Assembly: GCA_902826515.1 (NCBI GenBank) | Contig: CADEFD010000010.1 | Coordinates: forward strand, 1 to 50,102 | Direction of reading: 5' to 3' | DNA from: an uncultured Acidobacteriota bacterium | GTDB taxonomy: Bacteria; Acidobacteriota; Vicinamibacteria; Vicinamibacterales; UBA2999 | DNA: 50,102 nucleotides | Part shown: positions 23,725 to 33,058 of the stretch, piece after piece | Numbering within the stretch: the first letter of the stretch is position 1 | Layout: each line of letters begins with the position of its first letter | Position numbers and translations under genes: made by a program | Notes under the pieces: model-generated | Told to the model about the DNA's origin: nothing | The model's database searches: none | Seen by the model: only the letters and a program-made list of their open reading frames with translations

Positions 23725-26700
23725 GTGATTCGTCGCTTCGTGGCCGCCGCGGCCGCCCTTGGTTTCGCCGTCGGACTGCCGCTGCTCGCTCAGGAACAGC
23801 CGGCCACGCCGCCCGCCGCCAATGGCCTCGTGCTCAAGACCGAACGCACCATCGACTTCACGACCGATGAGGTCACGTGGATGTCGGTGGACGTCTCGCC
23901 CGACGGCCAGACGATCGTGTTCGACCTGCTCGGCGACCTCTACACGCTGCCCGTCGGCGGCGGCGAGGCGCGACGCATCATGGGCGGCCTGTCGTTCGAA
24001 AGTCAGCCCACGTGGTCGCCCGACGGCCGCACGATCGCCTTCCTGAGCGATCGCACCGGCGTCGAGAACCTGTGGATTGCGGATGCCGATGGCAGCAACC
24101 CGCGCGCCGTGAGCAAGGACGGCCGCACGAACGACCGGCCGCAGATCATGACGTCGCCGGCGTGGACACCCGACGGCCAGTACATCGTCGTGTCGAAATC
24201 GCGGCCGCCGGATCCAGGCACCTTCTGGCTCTTCATGTACCACCGCGACGGCGGCAACGGCGTGCGCGTGGGCGCCGCCCCGCCGCCGCAGCCCTCGCCC
24301 GATGCGGCCGGCCCGCCCCCGCCGCCACCGCCGAACCGCATGGGCGCCGTGGTGTCGCCCGACGGGCGGTTCATCTACTACGCGCAGCGCACCGGCACCT
24401 TCACCTACAACGCGCGCTTCCCGCTCTGGCAGATCCACCGCCACGATCGCGACACGGGTGACGTGTCGCAGGTGACGAACGCGCAGGGCAGCGCCATGCG
24501 GCCGGTGCTCTCGCCCGACGGGAAGTGGCTGGTCTACGCGACGCGCTACAAGACCGACACCAGCCTGCGCATCCGCAATCTCGAAACGGGCGCCGAACGC
24601 TGGCTCGTCTCGCCGGTCACCCGCGACGATCAGGAATCGCGGGCCAGCCGCGACACGCTGCCCCGCTACGACTTCCTGCCCGACGGCCGCTCGATCGTCG
24701 TGCCGATTGCCGGCAGGCTCCAGCGCATCGACGTCGAGACCGGCGCCGCCACGCCGATTCCGTTCACCGCGCGCGTGCAGGTGGAGGTGGCGCCGCGCGC
24801 CTCCTCCGAGATCCGCATCGACGACGGGCCGCAGGTGCGGGCGCGGCTGGTGCGCTGGCCGCGGGTGTCGCCGGATGGGCGCCGTCTGGTCTTCAGCGCG
24901 CTCAACCATCTGTACCTGATGGATCTGCCGGCTGGTACGCCGCGCCGGCTGACCTCGGCCACCGAAGGTGAGTTCATGCCCACCTGGGCGCCCGATGGCC
25001 AGTCGATCGCCTACACCACGTGGACCTCCACCGGCGGTCACATCAAGCGGGTGCCGGCGGCCGGCGGCGCACCGCAGACGCTGACCGCCCACGAAGGCTA
25101 CTACCTCGATCCGGTCTTCACGCCTGACGGCACGCGCGTGGCGTTCCTCGCCGGCGCCGCTTCTGATCAGCTCTACGCGATCATGCTGGACACGCCGCCG
25201 CCGGATCACGACGGCGACAGCCCGGCGGAGATCGGCGGCATCGACCCGCCGAACACGCTCGAGATCCGCACGATGCCGGCCGCCGGCGGCGCGCAGACAC
25301 TGGTGGCGTCGGCCCAGGGCGGGCGCGGCCTGCACTTCGCACGCGGCGACAACGACCGCGTGTACTTCCGCACCAACCGCGGCCTCGCCTCGATCACGCT
25401 CGCCGGTTTCGACCGCCGCACGGTCGTGCGCGTGCAGGGCGTGGGCCCGGGCAACAACCCGCCGGCCGCCGACGAGATCCGGCTCTCGCCGGATGGCACG
25501 AAGGTGTTCGTGAGCCTGCAGGGCCGCCATCACCTGTTCTCGTTGCCGCGCGCCGGCCGCGACACGGTGGAAGTGCGCATCACCGGCCGCGGCGACAACA
25601 CGGCAGTGCCCGTTACGCGGATGTCGGCCGAGGGCGGCGACTATCTGGACTGGACGAGCGACGGCGCCTCGGTGGTGTGGGCCCTCGGCGCGCAGGTGTT
25701 CCGGCAGACCGTCGGCAGCGCCGAACCGCAGCGCCTCGACGTGGTGGTGGAAGCGCCACGCGCCAGGCCCACGGGCTCCGTGCTGCTCACCGGCGGACGC
25801 GTCATCACCATGAACGGCGACGAGGTGCTCGAGAGCGGCGACATCCTCGTGACCGACAACCGCATTGCCGCCGTGGGTCCGCGCGGCAAGGTGACCGCCG
25901 CGCCCGGCATCCGCCGCATCGATCTGCGCGGCAAGACGGTCATCCCGGGCATCGTGGACGTGCACGCGCACATGTGGGCGCCGCGCGGCCTGCACCAGAC
26001 GGCGGTGTGGCAGTACTACGCGAACCTCGCCTACGGCGTGACCACGACGCGCGATCCGCAGACCTCGACGCCGGACGTCTTCGCCTACGCCGACATGGTG
26101 GATGCCGGCATGATGCCCGGCCCGCGCGTGTTCGCGACCGGCCCGGGCGTCTTCTCCACGTCGGGCATCGACAGCCGCGAGGCCGCCTTCAGCTTCATCA
26201 AGCGCTACAAGGAGGCCTACCGCACGAACACGATCAAGCAGTACGTGGCCGGCGACCGGCTGGTGCGGCAGTGGATCATCGAAGCCAGCCGTGAGTACGG
26301 CATCACGCCGACGATCGAAGGCTCGCTCGACCTGAAGCTGAACCTCACGCAGATCATGGACGGCTACACCGGCCAGGAGCACAGCTTCCCCATCATGCCG
26401 CTGCACAAGGACGTGGTGGAGTTCGTCGCCCGCACGAAGACGTTCTACACGCCGACGATTCTCGTGGCCTACGGCGCGCCGTGGAGCGAGAACTTCTACT
26501 TCGAAACCGAGAACACGGTGGGCGACGCCAAGCTCAACAAGTGGATCCCGAACGAGCTGCTCGACACGATGATCCGCCGCCGTCCGCAGTGGTTCATCCC
26601 CGAGGAATACGGCCACACGAAGATCGGGAAGCAGGTGGCCGACATCGTGCACGCCGGCGGCCGCGCCGGCCTCGGCAGCCACGGCCAGCTCCAGGGCCTC

Positions 26701-27012
26701 GGCGCGCACTGGGAGACGTGGAACCTCGGCTCCGGCGGCCTCACGCCGCACGAGACGCTCAAGGTCATCACCATCTTCGGCGCCGAAGCGCTCGGCATGC
26801 AGCGCGACGTCGGCTCGATCGAACCCGGCAAGTTCGCGGACCTGACGATCCTCGACGGCAATCCGCTCGTGAACCTGCGCAACACGAACACGGTGCGGTT
26901 CGTGATGAAGAACGGGGAACTCTACGAGGCCGAGACGCTCAACACCATCTGGCCAACGGCCAAGACGCTGCCGAAGCCGTTCTGGTGGGACACCGCGCCG
27001 CCGAAGAAGTAG
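23725..27012 (+). CDS. Exported TolB-propeller/amidohydrolase fusion protein
   Basis: The product is 1095 aa from GTG 23725 with GGGAGG 5 nt upstream and a signal peptide (FVAAAAALGFAVGLPLLAQ). Residues about 45-690 form a beta-propeller with repeated SPDGxxIxF blades (DVSPDGQTIVFDLLGDLY, TWSPDGRTIAFLSDRTG, TWAPDGQSIAYTTW). A proline-rich insert lies near 195-215. Residues about 700-1090 are an amidohydrolase with HxH in VDVHAHMW (H747, H749), GQEHSFPIMP, LGSHGQLQGLGAHWE, and GSIEPGKFADLTIL. It is likely a periplasmic cyclic-amide or peptide hydrolase; this fusion is common in Acidobacteriota. A TATCAT -10-like element is at 23649-23654. Confidence 0.9.
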   Translation: MIRRFVAAAAALGFAVGLPLLAQEQPATPPAANGLVLKTERTIDFTTDEVTWMSVDVSPDGQTIVFDLLGDLYTLPVGGGEARRIMGGLSFESQPTWSPDGRTIAFLSDRTGVENLWIADADGSNPRAVSKDGRTNDRPQIMTSPAWTPDGQYIVVSKSRPPDPGTFWLFMYHRDGGNGVRVGAAPPPQPSPDAAGPPPPPPPNRMGAVVSPDGRFIYYAQRTGTFTYNARFPLWQIHRHDRDTGDVSQVTNAQGSAMRPVLSPDGKWLVYATRYKTDTSLRIRNLETGAERWLVSPVTRDDQESRASRDTLPRYDFLPDGRSIVVPIAGRLQRIDVETGAATPIPFTARVQVEVAPRASSEIRIDDGPQVRARLVRWPRVSPDGRRLVFSALNHLYLMDLPAGTPRRLTSATEGEFMPTWAPDGQSIAYTTWTSTGGHIKRVPAAGGAPQTLTAHEGYYLDPVFTPDGTRVAFLAGAASDQLYAIMLDTPPPDHDGDSPAEIGGIDPPNTLEIRTMPAAGGAQTLVASAQGGRGLHFARGDNDRVYFRTNRGLASITLAGFDRRTVVRVQGVGPGNNPPAADEIRLSPDGTKVFVSLQGRHHLFSLPRAGRDTVEVRITGRGDNTAVPVTRMSAEGGDYLDWTSDGASVVWALGAQVFRQTVGSAEPQRLDVVVEAPRARPTGSVLLTGGRVITMNGDEVLESGDILVTDNRIAAVGPRGKVTAAPGIRRIDLRGKTVIPGIVDVHAHMWAPRGLHQTAVWQYYANLAYGVTTTRDPQTSTPDVFAYADMVDAGMMPGPRVFATGPGVFSTSGIDSREAAFSFIKRYKEAYRTNTIKQYVAGDRLVRQWIIEASREYGITPTIEGSLDLKLNLTQIMDGYTGQEHSFPIMPLHKDVVEFVARTKTFYTPTILVAYGAPWSENFYFETENTVGDAKLNKWIPNELLDTMIRRRPQWFIPEEYGHTKIGKQVADIVHAGGRAGLGSHGQLQGLGAHWETWNLGSGGLTPHETLKVITIFGAEALGMQRDVGSIEPGKFADLTILDGNPLVNLRNTNTVRFVMKNGELYEAETLNTIWPTAKTLPKPFWWDTAPPKK

Positions 27013-27030
27013 CGCGGCGACGCCCGGCTC

Positions 27031-29133
27031 TCAGCAGATGAGCTGATCGACCGGCACGGGGCGGCCGAAGAGATACCCCTGCATCACCGGGCAGCCGAGT
27101 TCGAGCAGCTTGTCGCGCTGGGCGGCGCGTTCGACGCCTTCGGCCACGACGTCCATCGAGAGACTGCGCGCCACGCCGATGATGGCGGTGACGATGGCGG
27201 CATCGCGCGAGTCGGTCGTGATGTTGCGGATGAACGAGCGGTCGATCTTGAGCGCGTCGAGTGGCAGCGCCTTCAGATACGTGAGCGACGAGTAGCCGGT
27301 GCCGAAGTCGTCGAGGATGAGCGAGAACCCGGCGTCCTTGAGCGCGCGCAGCGTGGGCACGGCGCGGGCGTGGTCGGCCAGCACACTTTCGGTGATCTCG
27401 AGCGACACGGCCCGCGGATCGAGCTTCGAGGCGGTGACGGCTTCGAGCAGTGTATCCACGACGTCCGGCCGCTTGAACTGCTGCGCCGAGATGTTCACCG
27501 CCACGTTCACGCCGCGGGCGTGCCAGCCGCGAGCCATCGACTCGCTGCTCGACTTGTGCAGGATCCAGCGGCCCAGCTCGTGGATCGACCCGCTCTCTTC
27601 CGCCACGTGGATGAACTGCGCCGGCGCGATGAGGCCGGCCTCCGGGCGGTTCCAGCGCATCAGCGCCTCGACGGCCACGACGCGGTTGGTCCGGCCGTCC
27701 ACCTGCGGCTGGAAATAGGCCACGAGCTCGTCGTTCTGCACCGCGCGGCGCAGATGTCCTTCGAGCAGCAGGCGCTGCAGCGCCGCCTCGTTCAGCGAAC
27801 TGCTGAAGAACTGGAAGCAGTCGCGGCCCGAGTCTTTCGCGTGGTAAAGCGCGGCATCGGCGTTCTTGAAGAGTTCCTCGACGGTCTGCCCGTCCTGCGG
27901 GAACACGCTGATGCCCATGCTGGTCGTCACGAACACCTCGCCGTAGGGCGCCAGCGTGACCGGCTGCTTGAGGGCGTCCTGGAGGCGGCGGGCGATGCGC
28001 GGCACGTCCTCCACGCGATCGAGATCGCCGATCGCCAGGATGAACTCGTCGCCGCCCAGACGGGCCACGGTGTGCGTCTCGCCCTCGCCGTGGCGATCGC
28101 GCGTGAAGAGATCGGTATCGCGCACGGTGTCGCGGAAGCGGTCGGCCACCGTCTTCAGCAGCTCGTCGCCGGCCGTGTGGCCCATCGTGTCGTTGACACT
28201 CTTGAAGTTGTCGAGGTCGACGAACACGGTCGCCACGAGCTGGTGCCGCCGCCGCGCCGTGGCGATCATGCCGCGCAGCCGCTCGGTGAAGAGCACGCGG
28301 TTCGGCAGGTGGGTCAGGCTGTCGTAGTAGGCCAGGAACTTGATGCGGTTCTCGGCCGCCGTGCGCTCGGTGATGTCCTGCAGCGTGCCCATCACGCGGG
28401 TGGCGCGGCCCTGCTCGTCGTACATCGCCTCGCCCTGCGTGTGCAGCACGCGCGCCTGCCCGCCCGTCTGCACGAAGCGGAGGTCGAGCGCGAAGGCGGG
28501 CGACCCGGCCAGCACCTGGTCGAGCGCCGACCGCGCCGCCGCCTGGTCACCGCGGTGCACCCGTTCGAGGAAGCGGGCCATGGGCGCCGTGCGGATGGCG
28601 TCGGGCACACCGAGCAGGCGGTGCACTTCGGCCGACCACACCACGCGGTCTTCCTGCGGATCCCAGATCCAGTTGCCGAGCCGTGCGATGCGCTGCGCCT
28701 GCGCGAGGCTCGACTCGCTCTTGCGCAGGTCGTGCACCGTGCGCGTGACGCGCAGCAGCTGCCGCACGCGATGCCCGAGCAGCGGCGTGGGCGCCGTGCG
28801 GGTGGCGAAGTCGGTCGCGCCGGCTTCGAGCCCCTGATGCACCGCCCCGGCATCCTTGTCCGCGATGAGCAGCAGCACGGGCGTTTCGGCCATCCAGGGC
28901 TGCGCGCGCAGTTCGAGGATCGTCTGGAAGACGGCGCGCGCGCCGTCCAGTTCGGCATCGATGACGACCACCCCGGGCCCTGGCTCGGCGCAGGCGGCGC
29001 ACACGGCGGCGCACGCCGTGACGGTCGTCACGGTGAACCCGTCGGAGGCGAACGTATCGGCCAGCCGGGTGCGGAGGTCCGGAGCCACGGCCAGCAACAA
29101 ATGCGGCGGGGCCTCCGTGCGGGGGTCGGTCAC
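27031..29133 (-). CDS. REC-PAS-GGDEF-EAL cyclic-di-GMP protein
   Basis: The 700-aa cytoplasmic protein has four domains. The receiver-like domain (residues about 10-125) has Asp in VVVIDAELDG but lacks a typical second acidic pair (LLLAVAPDLRT), so phosphorylation is uncertain. A PAS domain lies at about 145-265 (NWIWDPQEDRVVWSAEVHRLLG). The GGDEF domain has an intact LGGDEF at about 359-364, and the EAL domain has VEALMRW (E489), LEITES, LDDFGTGYSS, KIDRSFI and AEGVE. Both synthase and phosphodiesterase motifs look complete, so net activity cannot be predicted. Convergent with the TolB-fusion gene. Confidence 0.93.
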   Translation of the reverse strand: MTDPRTEAPPHLLLAVAPDLRTRLADTFASDGFTVTTVTACAAVCAACAEPGPGVVVIDAELDGARAVFQTILELRAQPWMAETPVLLLIADKDAGAVHQGLEAGATDFATRTAPTPLLGHRVRQLLRVTRTVHDLRKSESSLAQAQRIARLGNWIWDPQEDRVVWSAEVHRLLGVPDAIRTAPMARFLERVHRGDQAAARSALDQVLAGSPAFALDLRFVQTGGQARVLHTQGEAMYDEQGRATRVMGTLQDITERTAAENRIKFLAYYDSLTHLPNRVLFTERLRGMIATARRRHQLVATVFVDLDNFKSVNDTMGHTAGDELLKTVADRFRDTVRDTDLFTRDRHGEGETHTVARLGGDEFILAIGDLDRVEDVPRIARRLQDALKQPVTLAPYGEVFVTTSMGISVFPQDGQTVEELFKNADAALYHAKDSGRDCFQFFSSSLNEAALQRLLLEGHLRRAVQNDELVAYFQPQVDGRTNRVVAVEALMRWNRPEAGLIAPAQFIHVAEESGSIHELGRWILHKSSSESMARGWHARGVNVAVNISAQQFKRPDVVDTLLEAVTASKLDPRAVSLEITESVLADHARAVPTLRALKDAGFSLILDDFGTGYSSLTYLKALPLDALKIDRSFIRNITTDSRDAAIVTAIIGVARSLSMDVVAEGVERAAQRDKLLELGCPVMQGYLFGRPVPVDQLIC

Positions 29134-29268
29134 TCGCTGTAACTATCGGTGGCGGGCGCATCGGCAATTAGGCCGGAGCGTGCCGTGATGTGCGAAAACA
29201 GGCCGGGAATGTCGCGGTCAGACGCCCGATCCGGTGCACGTCAGGCGTGCAACCGCGCGCAGACGCGG

Positions 29269-29916
29269 TCAGCGCGCATCGGCTGCGGCGTCGATGGCGT
29301 CGAGCACGGCGAGAAACTCCGCCAGCACCATCGCCGTCGCGCCCCAGACCCTGGCCCCATCCACGTCGAAGTAGGGCACGTCCATCAGCACCGACGGCGG
29401 ACGCTCGCGCACCCGCTGCTCCCACCGCACCGTCGCCGGCGCGCGCAGGTGCACGAGCGGCGCTTCGATCACACGCTCGACCTCGGCTTCGGCGATGCGG
29501 AAGTCTGGACGCGCCGCCGTGACCCCGACCACCGGATGCAGCAGGTGGTGCGACACCGGGATGTGGAGTGCCGTCAGGCGTCCCACGATCTCGATGCCGC
29601 CAGGGCCGATACCCACTTCCTCGAAGGCCTCGCGCAGCGCCGCCTGTTCGAGTGTCTCGCCGGGATCGACGCGTCCGCCGGGCAGCGACACCTGCCCGGT
29701 GTGATGCCGCAGGGCCGAGGCACGCAGCGTCAGCAGCAGCTGCCAGTCGCCGTCGTGCGGATAGAGCAGCAGCAGGCCGGCGGCATCGCGCATGCCGGGC
29801 GGTACCGTGTGCGGGTCCCACCCGGGGCGCGGCCGCGGCGCCATACGCAACTGCGCGTCGAGCCCCGGCAGCGGCGCGGCGAGGTGCGCGCGCAGCCTGT
29901 CAGCGAAAGCCTGCAT
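29269..29916 (-). CDS. Nudix hydrolase, CoA pyrophosphatase type
   Basis: The 215-aa protein starts at ATG 29916 (MQAFADRLRAHL). The Nudix box is complete: GGRVDPGETLEQAALREAFEEVGI. It is preceded by LTLRASALRHHTGQVSLPGG, the extra motif (LLTxRSxxLxxHxGQVxFPGG) that marks CoA-cleaving Nudix enzymes such as NudL. It should split CoA or acyl-CoA to phosphopantetheine and 3',5'-ADP. Divergent from the amidohydrolase lipoprotein gene across 90 bp. The 135-bp gap at 29134-29268 shows nothing notable. Confidence 0.9.
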   Translation of the reverse strand: MQAFADRLRAHLAAPLPGLDAQLRMAPRPRPGWDPHTVPPGMRDAAGLLLLYPHDGDWQLLLTLRASALRHHTGQVSLPGGRVDPGETLEQAALREAFEEVGIGPGGIEIVGRLTALHIPVSHHLLHPVVGVTAARPDFRIAEAEVERVIEAPLVHLRAPATVRWEQRVRERPPSVLMDVPYFDVDGARVWGATAMVLAEFLAVLDAIDAAADAR

Positions 29917-29934
29917 CGTGGTGGATCGTACCGG

Positions 29935-29940
29935 TTGACA
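29935..29940 (+). promoter_or_regulatory. -35 element candidate for the amidohydrolase lipoprotein gene
   Basis: A perfect TTGACA lies 67 nt before the GTG at 30007, but the expected -10 position around 29958 does not resemble TATAAT. Weak candidate. Confidence 0.3.
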
Positions 29941-30006
29941 GGTCATGCGGCAACCGGCGACAGTTCCGAACGTCGCGGCTCCGTGGACGCGACAGGAGGA
30001 CCGACG

Positions 30007-31740
30007 GTGACGCAGGCGACGACGTGGCGGATGGCGGGAATGGCGGCGGCACTGGCCGCGCTGACGGCGTGTGCGAGTGAACCGGCCATCGGACCGGCGA
30101 CGATGGTGGTGAAGAACGGCACCATCGTCACGATGGAGTCGGCGGCGCCCGAGGTGCAGGCCCTCGCCGTGCGCGGCGACCGCATCGTGGCTGCCGGCAC
30201 CACGGCCGAGATCGAGAAGTACGTCGGCCCGGCGACCGAGGTCATCGACCTCGGCGGCCTCACGGCCATCCCCGGCCTCATCGAAGGGCACGGCCACTTC
30301 ATGGGCCTCGGCCAGTCGCGCATGGTCATCGACCTGATGGACGTGACCAGCTGGGACGACATCGTGCGCCTCGTGGGCGAGGCCGCCGCGAAGGCGCAGC
30401 CCGGCGAATGGATCCGCGGACGCGGCTGGCATCAGGAGAAATGGACGTCGGTGCCGCAGCCGAACGTCGAGGGCTTCCCCCTCCACGACGCGCTCAGCAA
30501 GGTGTCGCCGAACAACCCGGTGATCCTCGAACATGCGAGCGGTCACGCCACCTACGTCAACGCGAAGGCGATGGAACTGGCGGGCATCACCGCCGCCACG
30601 AAGAGTCCGGCCGGCGGCGACATCCTGAAGGATCGCGCCGGGCGGCCCATCGGCGTGCTGCGGGAAACGGCGTCGGACCTCGCCGAAGACGCGCTCGCCG
30701 CCTCGATCGCAAAGCGCACGCCCGAAGAACGGGCGGCGGATGCCCGCAAGGTCATCGAGGCCGCCGTGCAGGCGTCGCTCGAGAAAGGCGTCACCTCGTT
30801 CCAGGACGCCGGCGAAAGTTTCGCGACGGTGGACGTGATCAGACAGGCCGCCGAGCAGGGGGCGCTTGGCATCCGCCTGTGGGTGATGGTGCGCGACAGC
30901 AACGAGAACATCGCCGCAAAAATGGCGAGTTACAAGGCCGTCGGTCTGGCGAACAACCACCTCACGATTGCCGCCATCAAGAAGACCATCGACGGCGCCA
31001 TCGGCTCGCGCGGCGCCTGGCTGCTCGCGCCCTACAGCGACATGCCCACGAGCACCGGCCTCAACACCTCGCCGGTGGAAGAAGTGCGGGCGCTCGCCGG
31101 CCTCGCCGCGGCCAACGGTGTGCAGCTTGGTGTGCACGCCATCGGCGACCGCGCCAACCGGGAAGTGCTCGACATCTTCGAGGCGACCTTCAAGGCGAAC
31201 CCGACGGTGACGGACTGGCGCTGGCGCATCGAACACGCGCAGCATCTGGCGGCGTCGGACATCCCGCGTTTCGGTCAGCTCGGCATCATCGCCTCGATGC
31301 AGGGCATCCACGCCACGTCGGACGCCCCGTACGTGCGGGCCCGCCTCGGCGAGGAACGTGTGGCCGAAGGCGGCTACGTATGGCAGAAGCTGATGAAGAG
31401 CGGCGCCATCATCTCGAACGGCACAGACGTGCCGGTGGAACGTATCGACCCGATGCCCAACCTGCACGCCACCATCACGCGGCGGCTCAAGGACGGCACG
31501 GAGTTCTTCCCCGACCAGCGCATGACCCGGCAGGAGGCGCTGAAGTCGTACACGTGGAATGCCGCGTACGCGGCGAAGGAAGAGACGCTGAAGGGGTCGC
31601 TCGGGGTGGGCAAGCTGGCCGACATCACGGTGCTCTCGAAGAACATCATGACGGTGCCGGAGGCGGAGATCCCGGCCACCGACGTCGTCTACACGATCGT
31701 CGGCGGCACGGTGGCGTATCGGGGCGCTGCGGCGAAGTAA
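30007..31740 (+). CDS. YtcJ-like amidohydrolase lipoprotein
   Basis: The product is 577 aa from GTG 30007, behind AGGAGG with 7-nt spacing. The signal peptide ends in the lipobox LTAC with Cys at 20, so it is a lipoprotein. It belongs to the YtcJ-type amidohydrolases: VVKNGTIVTMESAAPEVQALA, metal site EGHGHFMG (H95, H97), GWHQEKW, KKTIDGAIGSRGAWL, GVHAIGDRANREVLD, EHAQHL, and NGTDVPVERIDPMPNL. These enzymes hydrolyse amide or imide bonds; the substrate is unknown. The longer upstream frame is discarded because it is antisense to the Nudix gene. Confidence 0.88.
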   Translation: MTQATTWRMAGMAAALAALTACASEPAIGPATMVVKNGTIVTMESAAPEVQALAVRGDRIVAAGTTAEIEKYVGPATEVIDLGGLTAIPGLIEGHGHFMGLGQSRMVIDLMDVTSWDDIVRLVGEAAAKAQPGEWIRGRGWHQEKWTSVPQPNVEGFPLHDALSKVSPNNPVILEHASGHATYVNAKAMELAGITAATKSPAGGDILKDRAGRPIGVLRETASDLAEDALAASIAKRTPEERAADARKVIEAAVQASLEKGVTSFQDAGESFATVDVIRQAAEQGALGIRLWVMVRDSNENIAAKMASYKAVGLANNHLTIAAIKKTIDGAIGSRGAWLLAPYSDMPTSTGLNTSPVEEVRALAGLAAANGVQLGVHAIGDRANREVLDIFEATFKANPTVTDWRWRIEHAQHLAASDIPRFGQLGIIASMQGIHATSDAPYVRARLGEERVAEGGYVWQKLMKSGAIISNGTDVPVERIDPMPNLHATITRRLKDGTEFFPDQRMTRQEALKSYTWNAAYAAKEETLKGSLGVGKLADITVLSKNIMTVPEAEIPATDVVYTIVGGTVAYRGAAAK

Positions 31741-31749
31741 GCCGCGCGC

Positions 31750-32178
31750 CTACTTCTTCAGGGCGTCGCGGATCTCGCGCAGCAGGATGACGTCTTCGGG
31801 CGTGGGCGGCGGCGGCGCGGGAGCCGCCGGCGCCGGCTTGCGGGCGGCGTTCACGCCCTTCACGAGCATGAACACCACGAAGCCGACGATCACGAGGTTG
31901 ATGATGGTGTTGATGAACGCGCCCACGTTGAGCGTGACCGCGCCGGCGTCCTTCGCCGCGGCGAGCGTGCCGTAGGGGCCGGCCGCCTTGGCGCCTTCCT
32001 TGAGCGTCAGGAAGATGTTCGAGAAGTCGGTGCCGCCCATGACGAGGCCGAGCGGCGGCATCATCACATCCGTCACGAACGACCCGGCCATCGCGCCGAA
32101 CGCGCCGCCGATGATGACGCCGACCGCCAGGTCGAACGCATTGCCCTTGATGATGAATTCCTTGAATTCCTGGAACAT
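31750..32178 (-). CDS. mscL: Large-conductance mechanosensitive channel
   Basis: 142-aa MscL, opening under membrane tension to release solutes on osmotic downshock. ATG 32178 is chosen over GTG 32187 because GAGGAG lies 8 nt upstream. The first helix NAFDLAVGVIIGGAFGAMAG carries the pore lining, followed by FVTDVMMPPLGL. A second helix (NTIINLVIVGFVVFMLVKGV) and a cytoplasmic end helix (PEDVILLREIRDALK) follow. The linker before the end helix is proline/alanine-rich. It is the last gene of a leftward run after DUF481. Confidence 0.96.
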   Translation of the reverse strand: MFQEFKEFIIKGNAFDLAVGVIIGGAFGAMAGSFVTDVMMPPLGLVMGGTDFSNIFLTLKEGAKAAGPYGTLAAAKDAGAVTLNVGAFINTIINLVIVGFVVFMLVKGVNAARKPAPAAPAPPPPTPEDVILLREIRDALKK

Positions 32179-32208
32179 GTCTCTCACTCCTCGCGCAGGT
32201 CGTGCAGG

Positions 32209-32973
32209 TCAGTACTTGTAAACGACAGAGAGCACGATCGACTGGTCGGCCTTCTTGAGGGCCGTGTTCGTCAGCTTGTTCTTGTAGGTGGAGAGGAACT
32301 CGGTCTTCAGGTCGAAGTTGCCGGCAATCGACGTGAGCAGGCCGGCCGAGAACGTGTAGAAGGCGTCGTCGAAGTCCTTCATCTTCCAGAGCGCCGTGGC
32401 GGCGTGCACGAACTTCGTCTTCTCGGCGAACTTGTGGGTCAGCTTCTCGCCGGCGATGAGGGCGCCGCTCGTATCCACGTCGAGGCCCTTGTTCTTTTCG
32501 AACACCACGCCGGCGCTGCCGTCGGTCATCCACTCGGTGCGTTCGGTGGCCACGACCTTGTAGCTCAGGCCGGCAGTGGGCGCCAGGATGTAGTCGATCG
32601 CCTTGAAGTTGTCGCGCGCGAACGTCGTCTGGCCGAACGCGGAGAGGCGCGGCGAGAGCGTGTAGCCGATGCGGGCGTCGGCCTGCGAGCGGTCCACGTT
32701 CGAGACGCCGTTGTTCGAGCCCTTGAGCAGCAGGCCCGCGGACTTGAAGATGACGTTCGTGCCGTGGTCCTTCAGCACGTCGTAGCCGACGTTGGTGGTC
32801 GACGTATCGGAGTTGCCGCTGGTGATGGCCAGGCCGCCACCGATCGAGCCGGTCCAGCCAGGCGGCGGAGGCGGCGGAGCGGCGGCGGGTGCCTGGGCAG
32901 CGGCGGGGGCGGCGAGCGCGAGCGAGAGGGCGAAGGGCAGGAACAGCAGACGACGGGCAGGCGCAGCGAACAT
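32209..32973 (-). CDS. DUF481 outer-membrane beta-barrel protein
   Basis: The product is 254 aa from ATG 32973 with a signal peptide ending near AAPAAAQAP, then a Pro-rich stretch. The mature part begins GWTGSIGGGLAITSGNSDTSTTNVGYDV, the DUF481 signature (YdiY-like), continues with alternating amphipathic strands, and ends in VVYKY, with a terminal aromatic typical of barrel proteins. Function unknown. It lies 30 bp upstream of mscL in the same direction; an envelope-stress link is speculative. Confidence 0.88.
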   Translation of the reverse strand: MFAAPARRLLFLPFALSLALAAPAAAQAPAAAPPPPPPGWTGSIGGGLAITSGNSDTSTTNVGYDVLKDHGTNVIFKSAGLLLKGSNNGVSNVDRSQADARIGYTLSPRLSAFGQTTFARDNFKAIDYILAPTAGLSYKVVATERTEWMTDGSAGVVFEKNKGLDVDTSGALIAGEKLTHKFAEKTKFVHAATALWKMKDFDDAFYTFSAGLLTSIAGNFDLKTEFLSTYKNKLTNTALKKADQSIVLSVVYKY

Positions 32974-33058
32974 AGGTACGGAATCCCCCTGAAGGTGTGG
33001 ATCGTCGCTCGATGCGAGCCGAGGGGGACGGGTCGCCGAGCGCGGCCCTGTCACCATA

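Noticed and set aside
29917-31467. Long minus-strand open frame joined to the Nudix gene
   Set aside because: It is the complementary shadow of the YtcJ-like gene; composition is Arg/His/Gly-rich without any family motif. The Nudix start at 29916 fits.
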